DNA of 13,801 bases. Source: Clostridia bacterium. Lineage in GTDB: Bacteria > Bacillota_A > Clostridia > Christensenellales > UBA1750. Shown here one piece after another: positions 6,966 through 13,801 of this stretch; position 1 is the stretch's first letter; every line of letters starts with the position of its first letter. The translations under genes and the position numbers were made by a program. The stretch is taken from NCBI GenBank assembly GCA_017413675.1, contig JAFPSR010000084.1:1-13801 (forward strand), read 5' to 3'. Below the pieces are notes generated by a model that saw only the letters and a list, made by a program, of their open reading frames with translations, was not told where the DNA came from and did no database searches.

Positions 6966-8162
6966 ATGGCACAAATTGCGGTTCTGAACCGGAAATGCAT
7001 CGGGTGCGGTCTTTGCGCATCCGCCTGCCCATTCGGGGCGATCGAAATGAAGGACGGGCTACCGGATATCAACGCAGCCTGCCGCGTCTGCGGGATCTGT
7101 GTGAAAACCTGTCCCGAAAAAGCCATTATGAAACTGGAAACCCGGACAGCTACTGTGGATAAAACGCAGTGGCAGGACATCCTGGTTTTTGCAGAAGTCA
7201 GCGGCGGACGCCTGCATCCCGTAAGCCTGGAACTGATCGGCAAGGCCAGGGAGCTGGCCAAAGGCCTATCCTGGAAAGTCAATACCGTGCTGGTCGGGAA
7301 TAAAGTCGAAGATTTTGCCCAGGAGCTTCTGCACTACGGCGTCAGCGACATCGCAGTCTATGACGATCCGGAGCTTTCTTATTTCCGCGCGGATGCCTAT
7401 GCTTCCTGTGTGGAAGATTACATAAAGGCGGTAAAACCCAGTGTAGTCCTGGTCGGGGCTACCTCTCTGGGAAGGAGCCTGGCACCGCGTCTCAGTACCC
7501 GGTTCCATACCGGGCTTACCGCGGACTGTACGAAACTGGAACTTCGGGAAAACACGGATTTGGTCCAGATCCGTCCCGCATTCGGCGGCAACATCATGGC
7601 TCAGATCATTACTGCCAATACCCGTCCCCAATTTGCCACCGTCCGTTATAAAGTCATGGATGCGCCTATCCGGGAAGAAAAAGCGGCAGGGAAGATTGAG
7701 AACCGGAAGATTCCAAAGGGGGTTTATGAATCCCCGGCCAGAAGTGTGTCCGTTACACCCCTGCCTCCGAAGCAGAGTATTTCCGATGCCGAAGTGCTTG
7801 TGGTGGGCGGACGCGGACTGAAAAAAGAGAGCGATCTGGATATGATCCGCGAACTTGCCTCCCTGTTGGGCGGGGATTGGGCAACATCCCGTCCCCTTGT
7901 GGAGAAAGGCTGGACAACCAACGAACGGCAGATCGGCCTTTCCGGCCGTACCGTCCGACCGAAGCTCATCATCACCTGCGGGGTCAGCGGGGCGATCCAG
8001 TTTACCAGCTGCATGAATGCAAGCGACCATATTATCGCCATCAACCAGGATCCGGACGCCCCGATCTTTAAAGTGGCGCATGTTGCCATTGTGGATGATC
8101 TTTACAAGGTGGTCCCGGACCTGATCCGACGGCTGAAGGAGGGAAAAGCAGATGTACAATAA
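6966..8162 (+). CDS. Electron transfer flavoprotein subunit alpha with N-terminal 2[4Fe-4S] ferredoxin domain, LctC/EtfA type
   Basis: This 398-residue fusion starts with a bacterial ferredoxin domain bearing two full CxxCxxCxxxCP motifs (Cys11, 14, 17, 21 and Cys39, 42, 45, 49), enough for two [4Fe-4S] clusters. An EtfA core follows: 'ILVFAEVSGGRLHPVSLELI' (72-91), 'VLVGATSLGRSLAPRLS' (161-177) and the FAD domain 'TSRPLVEKGW', 'GLSGRTVRPKLIITCGVSGA', 'INQDPDAPIF' (about 307-368). The FAD loop reads GLSG and QF (345-346) where common EtfAs have GQTG and QH. GGGGG (6953-6957) is the ribosome site. The stop overlaps the next start by 11 bases, pointing to coupled translation. Ferredoxin-fused EtfAs occur in electron bi-/confurcating complexes such as LctBCD and CarCDE, so it probably wires ferredoxin to the dehydrogenase. 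Confidence 0.93.
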   Translation: MAQIAVLNRKCIGCGLCASACPFGAIEMKDGLPDINAACRVCGICVKTCPEKAIMKLETRTATVDKTQWQDILVFAEVSGGRLHPVSLELIGKARELAKGLSWKVNTVLVGNKVEDFAQELLHYGVSDIAVYDDPELSYFRADAYASCVEDYIKAVKPSVVLVGATSLGRSLAPRLSTRFHTGLTADCTKLELRENTDLVQIRPAFGGNIMAQIITANTRPQFATVRYKVMDAPIREEKAAGKIENRKIPKGVYESPARSVSVTPLPPKQSISDAEVLVVGGRGLKKESDLDMIRELASLLGGDWATSRPLVEKGWTTNERQIGLSGRTVRPKLIITCGVSGAIQFTSCMNASDHIIAINQDPDAPIFKVAHVAIVDDLYKVVPDLIRRLKEGKADVQ

Positions 8163-9546
8163 AGTGACGACGGAAGACCTCTCCTGGTTTGAAAATCTGC
8201 TGCCCGGCCGGGTTTTTTACGGGGAAGAGCTCTCCAGCGACTATGATCATGATGAAATGACCGAGTACGGCCATTACCTGCCGGAAGCGGTCCTCCAGGC
8301 CATGAGCACCGAAGAAGTCAGCAGGGTGCTGGCATACTGCAATGAAAGAAAAATCCCTGTGACCCCCAGGGGGGCAGGTACCGGGCTTTGCGGCGGCTGT
8401 GTAGCGTTGTACGGCGGAATCGTGCTGAGTACCGAAAGGATGAAAAAAGTCCTGGAAGTGGATACGCAGAACATGACCGCAACCCTGGAACCAGGTGTGC
8501 TCCTGATGGAATTCCCGAATTCCCTTGCCGGGACCGGATTGTTCTATCCGCCGGACCCGGGTGAGAAAACCGCAACCATGGGCGGCAACGCCATGACAAA
8601 TGCCGGCGGGATGCGCGCCGTCCGTTACGGGGTAACCCGGGATTATATTCTGGGGATGGAAGTGGTGCTGGCCGACGGGACTATTTTGAACCTCGGTGGC
8701 AAGAACGTAAAAACCTCCAGCGGGTACAGCCTCATTGACCTGATGATTGGCAGCGAAGGGACATTGGGGTTCCTGACCAAACTGACCGTCAAACTTGTAC
8801 CGGAGCCCAAGGTCAATCTGTCTCTTTTGATTCCCTTTGATGATCTGGATGCCTGCATCGGTGCGGTACCCAAAATCCTCTCCTGCGGCTGTGAACCCAC
8901 GGCGGTGGAATTCATGGAGCGGGAAGTCATATCCTGTGCCGAAACCTATCTGGGAAAAGCCTTCCCGGATACAAGTGCGGATGCGTATCTCCTGGTTCGT
9001 CTGGACGGGGCCAGTGCGGAAGCCCTGCAGCCCTCGATTGATATCCTGACGGACCTGGTTCTTTCCCTGGGAGCCCGGGATGTTCTCCTGGTAGACACGG
9101 ATGAGAGAAAGGAAAGCATCTGGAATGCCCGGGGAGCCTTCCTGGAAGCCATCAAAGGATCCACGCCGACCATGGATGAGTGTGACGTGGTCGTCCCCCG
9201 GGAAGACATCCCGAAATTCGTCCATAAATCCCTTGAGATCGCCGAATCGGTCGGGGTCCGAATCCTTTCCTTCGGACACGCCGGGGACGGGAATCTGCAC
9301 ATTTACGTCTGTTCTGACGAACGGACCGGGAATGAATGGAAAAGCACGGTCGGTTCCGTCATGGAAATGCTCTATGCCGAGGCCAGATCCCTTCATGGGA
9401 ACGTCAGCGGGGAACACGGCATCGGGCATGCCAAGAAAACATATCTTAAGGAAAGCCTGGGGGAAACCCAGATCCGGTTGATGTCCGGGATCAAGACAGT
9501 ATTTGATCCCAACGGGATCCTGAATCCCGGAAAAATCGTTTCCTGA
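8152..9546 (+). CDS. FAD-linked lactate/2-hydroxyacid dehydrogenase, LctD/GlcD type
   Basis: This 464-residue flavoprotein oxidises a 2-hydroxyacid, most probably lactate to pyruvate, passing electrons to the co-encoded EtfAB. The N-terminal PCMH FAD domain shows 'TPRGAGTGLCGG' (71-82), 'LEPGVLLMEF' (112-121), 'YPPDPGEKTATMGGNAMTNAGG' split over 132-153, and 'GSEGTLGFLTKLTVKLVPEP' (200-219). The C-terminal vanillyl-alcohol-oxidase-type cap has 'GHAGDGNLH' (375-383) and 'VSGEHGIGHAKK' (418-429), which carry the conserved His residues near the flavin and substrate. GAGGG before ATG 8152 lies inside the end of EtfA, an 11-base overlap. The family also includes glycolate, 2-hydroxyglutarate and other hydroxyacid enzymes, so lactate is inferred from the Etf pairing. 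No lactate permease is visible. Confidence 0.9.
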   Translation: MYNKVTTEDLSWFENLLPGRVFYGEELSSDYDHDEMTEYGHYLPEAVLQAMSTEEVSRVLAYCNERKIPVTPRGAGTGLCGGCVALYGGIVLSTERMKKVLEVDTQNMTATLEPGVLLMEFPNSLAGTGLFYPPDPGEKTATMGGNAMTNAGGMRAVRYGVTRDYILGMEVVLADGTILNLGGKNVKTSSGYSLIDLMIGSEGTLGFLTKLTVKLVPEPKVNLSLLIPFDDLDACIGAVPKILSCGCEPTAVEFMEREVISCAETYLGKAFPDTSADAYLLVRLDGASAEALQPSIDILTDLVLSLGARDVLLVDTDERKESIWNARGAFLEAIKGSTPTMDECDVVVPREDIPKFVHKSLEIAESVGVRILSFGHAGDGNLHIYVCSDERTGNEWKSTVGSVMEMLYAEARSLHGNVSGEHGIGHAKKTYLKESLGETQIRLMSGIKTVFDPNGILNPGKIVS

Positions 9547-9590
9547 TTAGAAAGAATGAATCTTGAACCCAAATATAGGAGGAAAGAAGC

Positions 9591-10733
9591 ATGAATCTGC
9601 GCAGACTGGGAAAGACCAACCTGATGGTCAGCGAAGTCGGGTTCGGTGGGGAATGGCTGGAGCGCCATCCGGAGGAACATTCCATTGAATTGATCCGGTA
9701 TGCCCATGAAAAAGGAATCAATATCATCGACTGCTGGATGGCGGATCCCAAGTCCCGGGATATCATCGGGAAGGCGATCGCCCCCTGCCGCGGGGAATGG
9801 TATGTACAGGGACACATCGGCTCTACCTGGCAAAACGGCCAGTATGTCCGCACCCGTGACATGCAGTTTGTCAAGCCCGCTTTTGAAGACCTGCTTGCCC
9901 GGATCGGCGGCGGGTATATCGATCTGGGAATGATCCATTACATCGATTCGATGGAAGACTGGGATCTGAGCATGAACGGGGAATTCGTAAAGTATGTGCT
10001 GGAACTGAAGGAAAACGGCCTCATCCGTCACATCGGGTTGAGTACCCACAACCCCCGGATCGCCAGACTGGCTGCAGAAACCGGGTTCATCGAAATGATC
10101 CTTTTCAGCATCAATCCGGCCTTTGATATGAAACCGGCCAGCGAAGACATCGACACCTTGTTTGCCCCCTACGAAGAAGGGCTGTCCGGCATCGACCCGG
10201 AACGCAGCGCACTTTACCAGTTCTGCGAAGAGAAGGATGTTGGGATTACCGTGATGAAAGGGTTCTTCGGCGGGGCCCTGCTGGATGAAAAGCGTTCCCC
10301 CTTCCAGGTAGCCTTTACACCGGTTCAGCTGATCCATTATGCCCTGACCCGTCCGGCAGTCTGTTCCGTTCTATGCGGATACGATACCAAGGAGCAGATC
10401 GATGCCGCCGCTGCCTATGAAGAGGCCGGGGAAGAGGAAAAGGACTATGCTTCCGTGATTGCTTCCGCCCCGCTGCATGCCTACACCGGGCAGTGTGTAT
10501 ACTGCGGACATTGCAAACCATGTCCCATGGAAATCGATATTCCCATGGTAAATAAGTTCTATGACCTGGCTGTCCAGCAGAAAGAAGTCCCGGAAAGCGT
10601 GCGTTCCCATTATATGGCTTTGGGACAGACGGCCTCTGCCTGTATCGGGTGCCAGAGCTGCGAAGACCGCTGCCCGTTTGAGGTCAAGATTACACAGCGT
10701 ATGCAAAAAGCAGCGGAACTCTTCGGGATCTGA
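9591..10733 (+). CDS. Aldo/keto reductase-like protein with C-terminal 2[4Fe-4S] ferredoxin domain; catalytic Tyr and Lys not conserved
   Basis: The 380 residues comprise an AKR-like barrel (1-270) and a ferredoxin-like tail with two CxxCxxCxxxCP motifs (Cys302, 305, 308, 311 and Cys351, 354, 357, 361). AKR sequence is clear: 'RRLGKTNLMVSEVGFGGEWL' (4-23), 'GLIRHIGLSTHNP' (143-155), 'ITVMKGFFGGAL' (219-230). The usual tetrad Asp-Tyr-Lys-His reads Asp47, Asp52, His75 ('YVQGHIGS') and His116 ('MIHYID') in my by-eye alignment, so the proton-donating Tyr and its Lys are absent. A normal NAD(P)H carbonyl reductase reaction is therefore doubtful. An iron-sulfur redox role is possible. AGGAGG sits before ATG 9591, 44 bases after the dehydrogenase stop, so it is probably in the same transcript. 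Confidence 0.85.
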   Translation: MNLRRLGKTNLMVSEVGFGGEWLERHPEEHSIELIRYAHEKGINIIDCWMADPKSRDIIGKAIAPCRGEWYVQGHIGSTWQNGQYVRTRDMQFVKPAFEDLLARIGGGYIDLGMIHYIDSMEDWDLSMNGEFVKYVLELKENGLIRHIGLSTHNPRIARLAAETGFIEMILFSINPAFDMKPASEDIDTLFAPYEEGLSGIDPERSALYQFCEEKDVGITVMKGFFGGALLDEKRSPFQVAFTPVQLIHYALTRPAVCSVLCGYDTKEQIDAAAAYEEAGEEEKDYASVIASAPLHAYTGQCVYCGHCKPCPMEIDIPMVNKFYDLAVQQKEVPESVRSHYMALGQTASACIGCQSCEDRCPFEVKITQRMQKAAELFGI

Positions 10734-10743
10734 TCCGGCTGAT

Positions 10744-11400
10744 ATGAAAATCAAGCGACTGAACCGGGAACGCACCTGGGGATTCCAGTATTATCCTTAT
10801 TACCAGATGCGTGTCGATACGGATTCATTTCACGGTCTGGCATGCCTGATCCGCTTAACGGATGGGGAAAAACTGTACTGGGAACAGCCGAATGCCGGAA
10901 AAATACAGGTCGCCGGCGGCGGGATGACCTGGCTGGAGCTTCTGCCTGACGATCAGAATCTTCTGATCAACTGTATGTACCTTCCGGATGATTCCCGTGT
11001 CCCCGAAAGAAATAATTACCCGGCATATGCCATGGGGCGCTATCCGCCATCCGTTTGGTATGTTGATTTTACGGACGGCTATGCATTCGATGAAGACGGT
11101 ATCGCCGTTTACCGGGATGCCTATCTGGACCTGATTATCACCCCCGAGGGGGACATACAGACAGATGACCTGGATGAACTGGATGAAGCCTATGCCGTGG
11201 GAGATCTTACACAGGAACAGTATGAGAACACTCTCTCTGCCTGTACTGCGTTCCTTTCCGAATACAGCCAGAAGCTATGGAAACTGCATGCCCTCTGCAC
11301 CGGAGTCCGCGATCACGTGGAGCATCGGGTTGCTTGCGGGGAACCCATTCTGGTCAGCCGGGAAGTAAGAGAATTACAGGATAAACTGAAGAATGAATAA
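10744..11400 (+). CDS. DUF402 domain protein (possible nucleoside-diphosphatase-like)
   Basis: From ATG 10744 this is 218 residues. 'WYVDFTDGYAFDEDGIAVYR' (105-124), followed by 'DAYLDLIITPEGDIQTDDLD' (125-144) and 'ELDEAYAVGDLTQEQYE' (145-161), has the acidic pattern of DUF402, where clustered Asp/Glu bind metal. Characterised members (FomD and the Staphylococcus Ntdp protein) hydrolyse nucleoside phosphates or nucleotidylated phosphonates. The ~100-residue N-terminal part is Tyr-rich beta and less typical. It starts ten bases after the reductase stop with only a weak ribosome site, suggesting translational coupling. The frame is open further upstream but overlaps the reductase gene, so this ATG is preferred. 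The substrate and any link to the Etf genes are unknown. Confidence 0.7.
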   Translation: MKIKRLNRERTWGFQYYPYYQMRVDTDSFHGLACLIRLTDGEKLYWEQPNAGKIQVAGGGMTWLELLPDDQNLLINCMYLPDDSRVPERNNYPAYAMGRYPPSVWYVDFTDGYAFDEDGIAVYRDAYLDLIITPEGDIQTDDLDELDEAYAVGDLTQEQYENTLSACTAFLSEYSQKLWKLHALCTGVRDHVEHRVACGEPILVSREVRELQDKLKNE

Positions 11401-11416
11401 TACAGGAGTAACAAAA

Positions 11417-12400
11417 ATGGAAAAAACCTTGGGACAGTATCTGTCGGAGCCTTCTATTCGGAAAATCGCAAAGGATGCCGTCAAGAACCGGGATCTTACC
11501 AGCGAACCTGTCTGGAACAAAACGATGGATGCTTGCAAAGCCGATTTCAACGGTAATATACAACGGGGACTGGAGCGCCTTTATGCGGCGGCCGCAACCA
11601 ATGACTGGTATTATCCTTTGTATACAGAAAAGGAAATCGAGGAAGTCCCGGCACGGAAAGACGTGAATCTTGTCTGGATGCCATCCGACCGGCCCGGTGC
11701 GGATGAGAAACCGTTTATCCTGGTTGTCCCGGGAGGCGGGTTTGTCAATGTCTGGAACCTGACGGAAGGCTGGCCGATAGCCGCCGAATTCAATTCCCTT
11801 GGATACCATGTCTTTATCCTGACCTACCAGGTGGAAGCGGAAAAGGAACTTTTGAAACGCAACATGGAAGATTTTGCTCGTGCCCTTAAAGTCATTGCGG
11901 ACAACCAAACTCACTTCCATGTGCAGAAGGATCAATATCTGACCTGTGGTTTTTCAGCCGGCGGGTATCTGGTCTGTCTGTGGGACACCGAATTCGGTTA
12001 CCCGGCCTTCGGGCTGCCGAAACCGATAGCAACCTTCCCGGTATATCCGGTCGTCACCCTGAAACGGGAAAAACGTTATGAAGGTGGGGATGGAACACGT
12101 TCAATCCGTCTTTACGGCTGTGATCTGGATACCGCGCTGCAAACCGCATATGAAATCCCGGAACACGTGGAATATTTCCCGCCGTGCGCACTTTTCCTGT
12201 CTGCCAGGGATGAGCTCGTGAACCCCGAAAACTCCGTTATGCTGCATGCTGCCCTTAAAGAAAAGGGAATTCCGACACTTCTAGAAATGGGTCCTTCCGG
12301 GGGACACGGTTTCGGGGACGGGAGCGGCATGTGCATGGAAGGATGGATTAAAAGAGGATTGGATTGGGTGAACAGCCTTCCTACCTCCTGTGATCCATAA
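11417..12400 (+). CDS. Alpha/beta hydrolase (esterase/lipase-like)
   Basis: This 327-residue cytoplasmic enzyme of the BD-FAE/hormone-sensitive-lipase-like type has no signal peptide. The oxyanion motif 'VVPGGGFVNVW' (103-113), nucleophile elbow 'CGFSAGGY' (177-184, Ser180), acid 'ARDELVNPENS' (263-273, Asp265) and 'GGHGFG' (295-300, His297) form a complete Ser-Asp-His triad. It probably hydrolyses acetyl or other short-chain esters, perhaps on sugars. The first ~85 residues are a family-variable cap or strand region. AGGAG (11404-11408) spaced eight bases from ATG 11417 decides the start over the in-frame ATG at 11393, which overlaps the preceding stop. It lies 16 bases after the DUF402 gene. 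Confidence 0.85.
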   Translation: MEKTLGQYLSEPSIRKIAKDAVKNRDLTSEPVWNKTMDACKADFNGNIQRGLERLYAAAATNDWYYPLYTEKEIEEVPARKDVNLVWMPSDRPGADEKPFILVVPGGGFVNVWNLTEGWPIAAEFNSLGYHVFILTYQVEAEKELLKRNMEDFARALKVIADNQTHFHVQKDQYLTCGFSAGGYLVCLWDTEFGYPAFGLPKPIATFPVYPVVTLKREKRYEGGDGTRSIRLYGCDLDTALQTAYEIPEHVEYFPPCALFLSARDELVNPENSVMLHAALKEKGIPTLLEMGPSGGHGFGDGSGMCMEGWIKRGLDWVNSLPTSCDP

Positions 12401-12465
12401 ACAACCCTTGGACTGCTGCCCGGTAAATACATCTTCAACCGATAATCACAAACCAAAGAGGTCTT

Positions 12466-13104
12466 ATGAAAAAAATACTCGCATTCGGCGATTCCAATAC
12501 CTGGGGTTTCAATCCTTCTACAGAAGAAAGATACGCCAGCAATATTCGCTGGACAAAACTATTGCAAACAAGTCTTGAACCGCATTACCTGGTCCTGGAA
12601 GAAGGATTGTGCGGCAGGACCACCTGCTTTGACGAGCCGGGACGTCCGGGAATAAATGGATTGTCCGCGCTGCCCGGCATCCTGCAGGCAAACGCTCCTA
12701 TTGACAAAGCGATCCTCATGCTGGGGACCAATGACTGCAAGAAGATCTATAATCTCCCGGCTGCCGCGATTACGGAAGGGCTGAAACGGTGTCTTCTGCA
12801 GATTACCGAATATGTCCGCCCCAAAAAAATCCTGCTGATTTCCCCGGTTTTTCTGGAAGAAGAAGCGCTGGGCAGTGTTTATGATCGAAACTCCCTCTCT
12901 GTCTGCCGGGAACTGAAAGATTCCTGTAAGGAACTTGCTGCCGCATGCGGAACATCCTTCCTGGCCGCTTCATCTCTGGCGAAAGCCAGCACCATCGACG
13001 GGGAACACCTGACCGAAGAAGGCCATGAGGCACTCTTTGAAGCAATTCTTTCCCTTCTTCTCTCCATGGACAGCAATCTTTCTCAGGGAACTCTGAAATC
13101 GTAA
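12466..13104 (+). CDS. SGNH/GDSL hydrolase (arylesterase/acetylesterase-like)
   Basis: This 212-residue protein shows all SGNH blocks: 'AFGDSNTWG' (6-14, Ser10), 'EGLCGRTT' (46-53, the Gly block), 'LMLGTNDCK' (85-92, Asn89) and 'TIDGEHLTEEGH' (176-187, Asp178 and His181). There is no signal peptide, so it acts in the cytoplasm, probably removing acyl groups from a small ester or sugar. GAGG in AAAGAGGTCTT precedes ATG 12466 at five bases. It follows the alpha/beta hydrolase by 65 bases, so the two esterases may act on related substrates. The operon's terminator lies 11 bases after its stop. Confidence 0.88.
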   Translation: MKKILAFGDSNTWGFNPSTEERYASNIRWTKLLQTSLEPHYLVLEEGLCGRTTCFDEPGRPGINGLSALPGILQANAPIDKAILMLGTNDCKKIYNLPAAAITEGLKRCLLQITEYVRPKKILLISPVFLEEEALGSVYDRNSLSVCRELKDSCKELAAACGTSFLAASSLAKASTIDGEHLTEEGHEALFEAILSLLLSMDSNLSQGTLKS

Positions 13105-13115
13105 AACCATACGTC

Positions 13116-13161
13116 AAAGGCACCTTTCCCGTAACAGGTAAGGTGCCTTTCACTATTTTTT
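13116..13161 (+). terminator. Intrinsic terminator of the Etf-to-SGNH gene run
   Basis: AAAGGCACCTT (13116-13126) pairs perfectly with AAGGTGCCTTT (13140-13150) around a 13-base loop, followed by CACTATTTTTTC with a six-T run. The position just after the SGNH stop, and 28 bases before the end of the opposing LarA-family gene (13190), suits a terminator. A minus-strand T-run is weaker, so bidirectional use is only possible. Confidence 0.85.
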
Positions 13162-13189
13162 CTGAATTACTTAGCTATACCGTCAGGAA

Positions 13190-13801
13190 TCAGAAAAGAT
13201 CGTCATTCCCGTCAAACACCAGTTCCTCTGGTTCTCCCAGGATTTCCATATCGTCCCGCTTCCGGACTTCAGGCAGAAGGTTTTCGGAAACCTGGATGAC
13301 ATCCATGGCCAGGGTGCTTTCGATGCGGATCATTGTGATTTCCTCCGGGGATTTCGCCGGTGTCATCTTGATCGTAGCCTGGATGGTCTCCTTCTGGGTA
13401 TCAAAGTACATGGGGATCTTGCACAGCGATGTGACAGTGCTGGTCAGAGAGTTCGGATAGGTGTTTTCCCGGCTCATTTTCTCCACTACCCGTTTGGAAC
13501 AGGTATCTGCCATTCCAAGTCCGACCACATTTCCGAGTGTTTTGTCCGTGATATCCAGGATCCCGATCCGCTCTGCCTTAATCCCGCCCTGGATCGTGGA
13601 GACAATCCATCTGCCGGCGATATTGGGATCCATTCCTTCTCCGCTGATGTCTTTCCCGATCTTATCCACGATCAGGACATCCACTTCCGGGATCTTGAGG
13701 CATGCCATCTTCTCCTTGGCGATTTTCAGGAGCTTGGGTTCTTCCACCGGGATTTCCTCCCCGGTCATCACCCGGATGAGGGCTGTCTGGTCAAACGCAT
13801 A
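13190..13801 (-). CDS. LarA-family (DUF2088) nickel-dependent racemase/epimerase-like protein, C-terminal 203 residues
   Basis: The minus-strand frame is open to the right edge and ends at TGA 13190-13192, so the N-terminal half lies outside the window. Recognisable family sequence includes 'VDVLIVDKIGKDISGEGMDP', 'GNVVGLGMADTCSKRVVEK', 'TYPNSLTSTVTSLCKIPMYF' and 'TMIRIESTLAMDVIQVSENL'. These belong to the LarA-homologue/DUF2088 group, some of which racemise or epimerise 2-hydroxyacids with a nickel-pincer cofactor. LarA itself interconverts D- and L-lactate, and a lactate racemase gene accompanies lctBCD in Acetobacterium. The cofactor-binding Lys and His residues would be in the missing part, so function is unproven; this subgroup may use another substrate. 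It converges on the SGNH gene across a terminator. An internal GTG at 13771 is not the likely start. Confidence 0.75.
   Translation of the reverse strand, partial: YAFDQTALIRVMTGEEIPVEEPKLLKIAKEKMACLKIPEVDVLIVDKIGKDISGEGMDPNIAGRWIVSTIQGGIKAERIGILDITDKTLGNVVGLGMADTCSKRVVEKMSRENTYPNSLTSTVTSLCKIPMYFDTQKETIQATIKMTPAKSPEEITMIRIESTLAMDVIQVSENLLPEVRKRDDMEILGEPEELVFDGNDDLF

Noticed and set aside
8068..9429. Long minus-strand open frame (453 codons) opposite the FAD-linked dehydrogenase
   Set aside because: It lies antisense to a gene with full family motifs. Its product is Phe/His/Gly/Arg-rich with no recognisable domain, typical of a codon-bias shadow. The same applies to 2454-3467, 7266-8159 and 9393-10337.
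1..13801. CRISPR arrays, tRNA or rRNA genes
   Set aside because: No regularly spaced repeats, no cloverleaf-like sequence with a CCA-type end, and no rRNA-like conserved stretches were seen.

Overview
The window looks like chromosomal DNA from an anaerobic, Gram-positive-type Clostridia bacterium, plausibly a gut or rumen Lachnospiraceae-like organism. The grounds are strong AGGAGG-type ribosome binding sites, moderate GC, a flagellar operon remnant of clostridial order, a cytoplasmic GH29 fucosidase, a lipoprotein M1 peptidase, and a three-gene lactate dehydrogenase/Etf cluster like that of anaerobic acetogens and butyrate producers. No taxonomic marker gene is present, so this placement is inference.

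Region by region: (1) 1-580 holds the end of a MotE-like flagellar gene, a 253-base spacer with a long perfect inverted repeat, and the first ~48 codons of a likely fliK. (2) At about 570-590 fliK stops and runs tail-to-tail into the equally truncated N-terminal part of a type B carboxylesterase on the minus strand. This is a rearrangement or assembly breakpoint. The esterase is the second gene of a minus-strand unit led by an alpha-L-fucosidase (795-2267). (3) From a divergent promoter region, malic enzyme and a peptidase E-like S51 hydrolase run on the plus strand (2436-4232) and end at a 14-bp hairpin, convergent with a minus-strand M1 metallopeptidase lipoprotein (4287-6008). (4) A second divergent promoter region (6009-6172) starts a long plus-strand run (6173-13104): EtfB, ferredoxin-fused EtfA, FAD-linked lactate/2-hydroxyacid dehydrogenase, an aldo/keto reductase-like ferredoxin protein, a DUF402 protein, an alpha/beta hydrolase and an SGNH hydrolase. 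It ends at a good intrinsic terminator. (5) A LarA-family (DUF2088) protein enters from the right edge on the minus strand.

The metabolic centre is the EtfB-EtfA-dehydrogenase trio. Its order and domain make-up match the LctB-LctC-LctD lactate dehydrogenase/Etf system, which oxidises lactate with NAD+ by consuming reduced ferredoxin (electron confurcation). Malic enzyme also feeds pyruvate, and a LarA-family protein nearby could interconvert hydroxyacid stereoisomers, so the neighbourhood is consistent with 2-hydroxyacid/pyruvate metabolism. The least conventional protein is the ferredoxin-bearing aldo/keto reductase homologue. By eye it lacks the catalytic Tyr and Lys of its superfamily, and it sits directly after the Etf complex.
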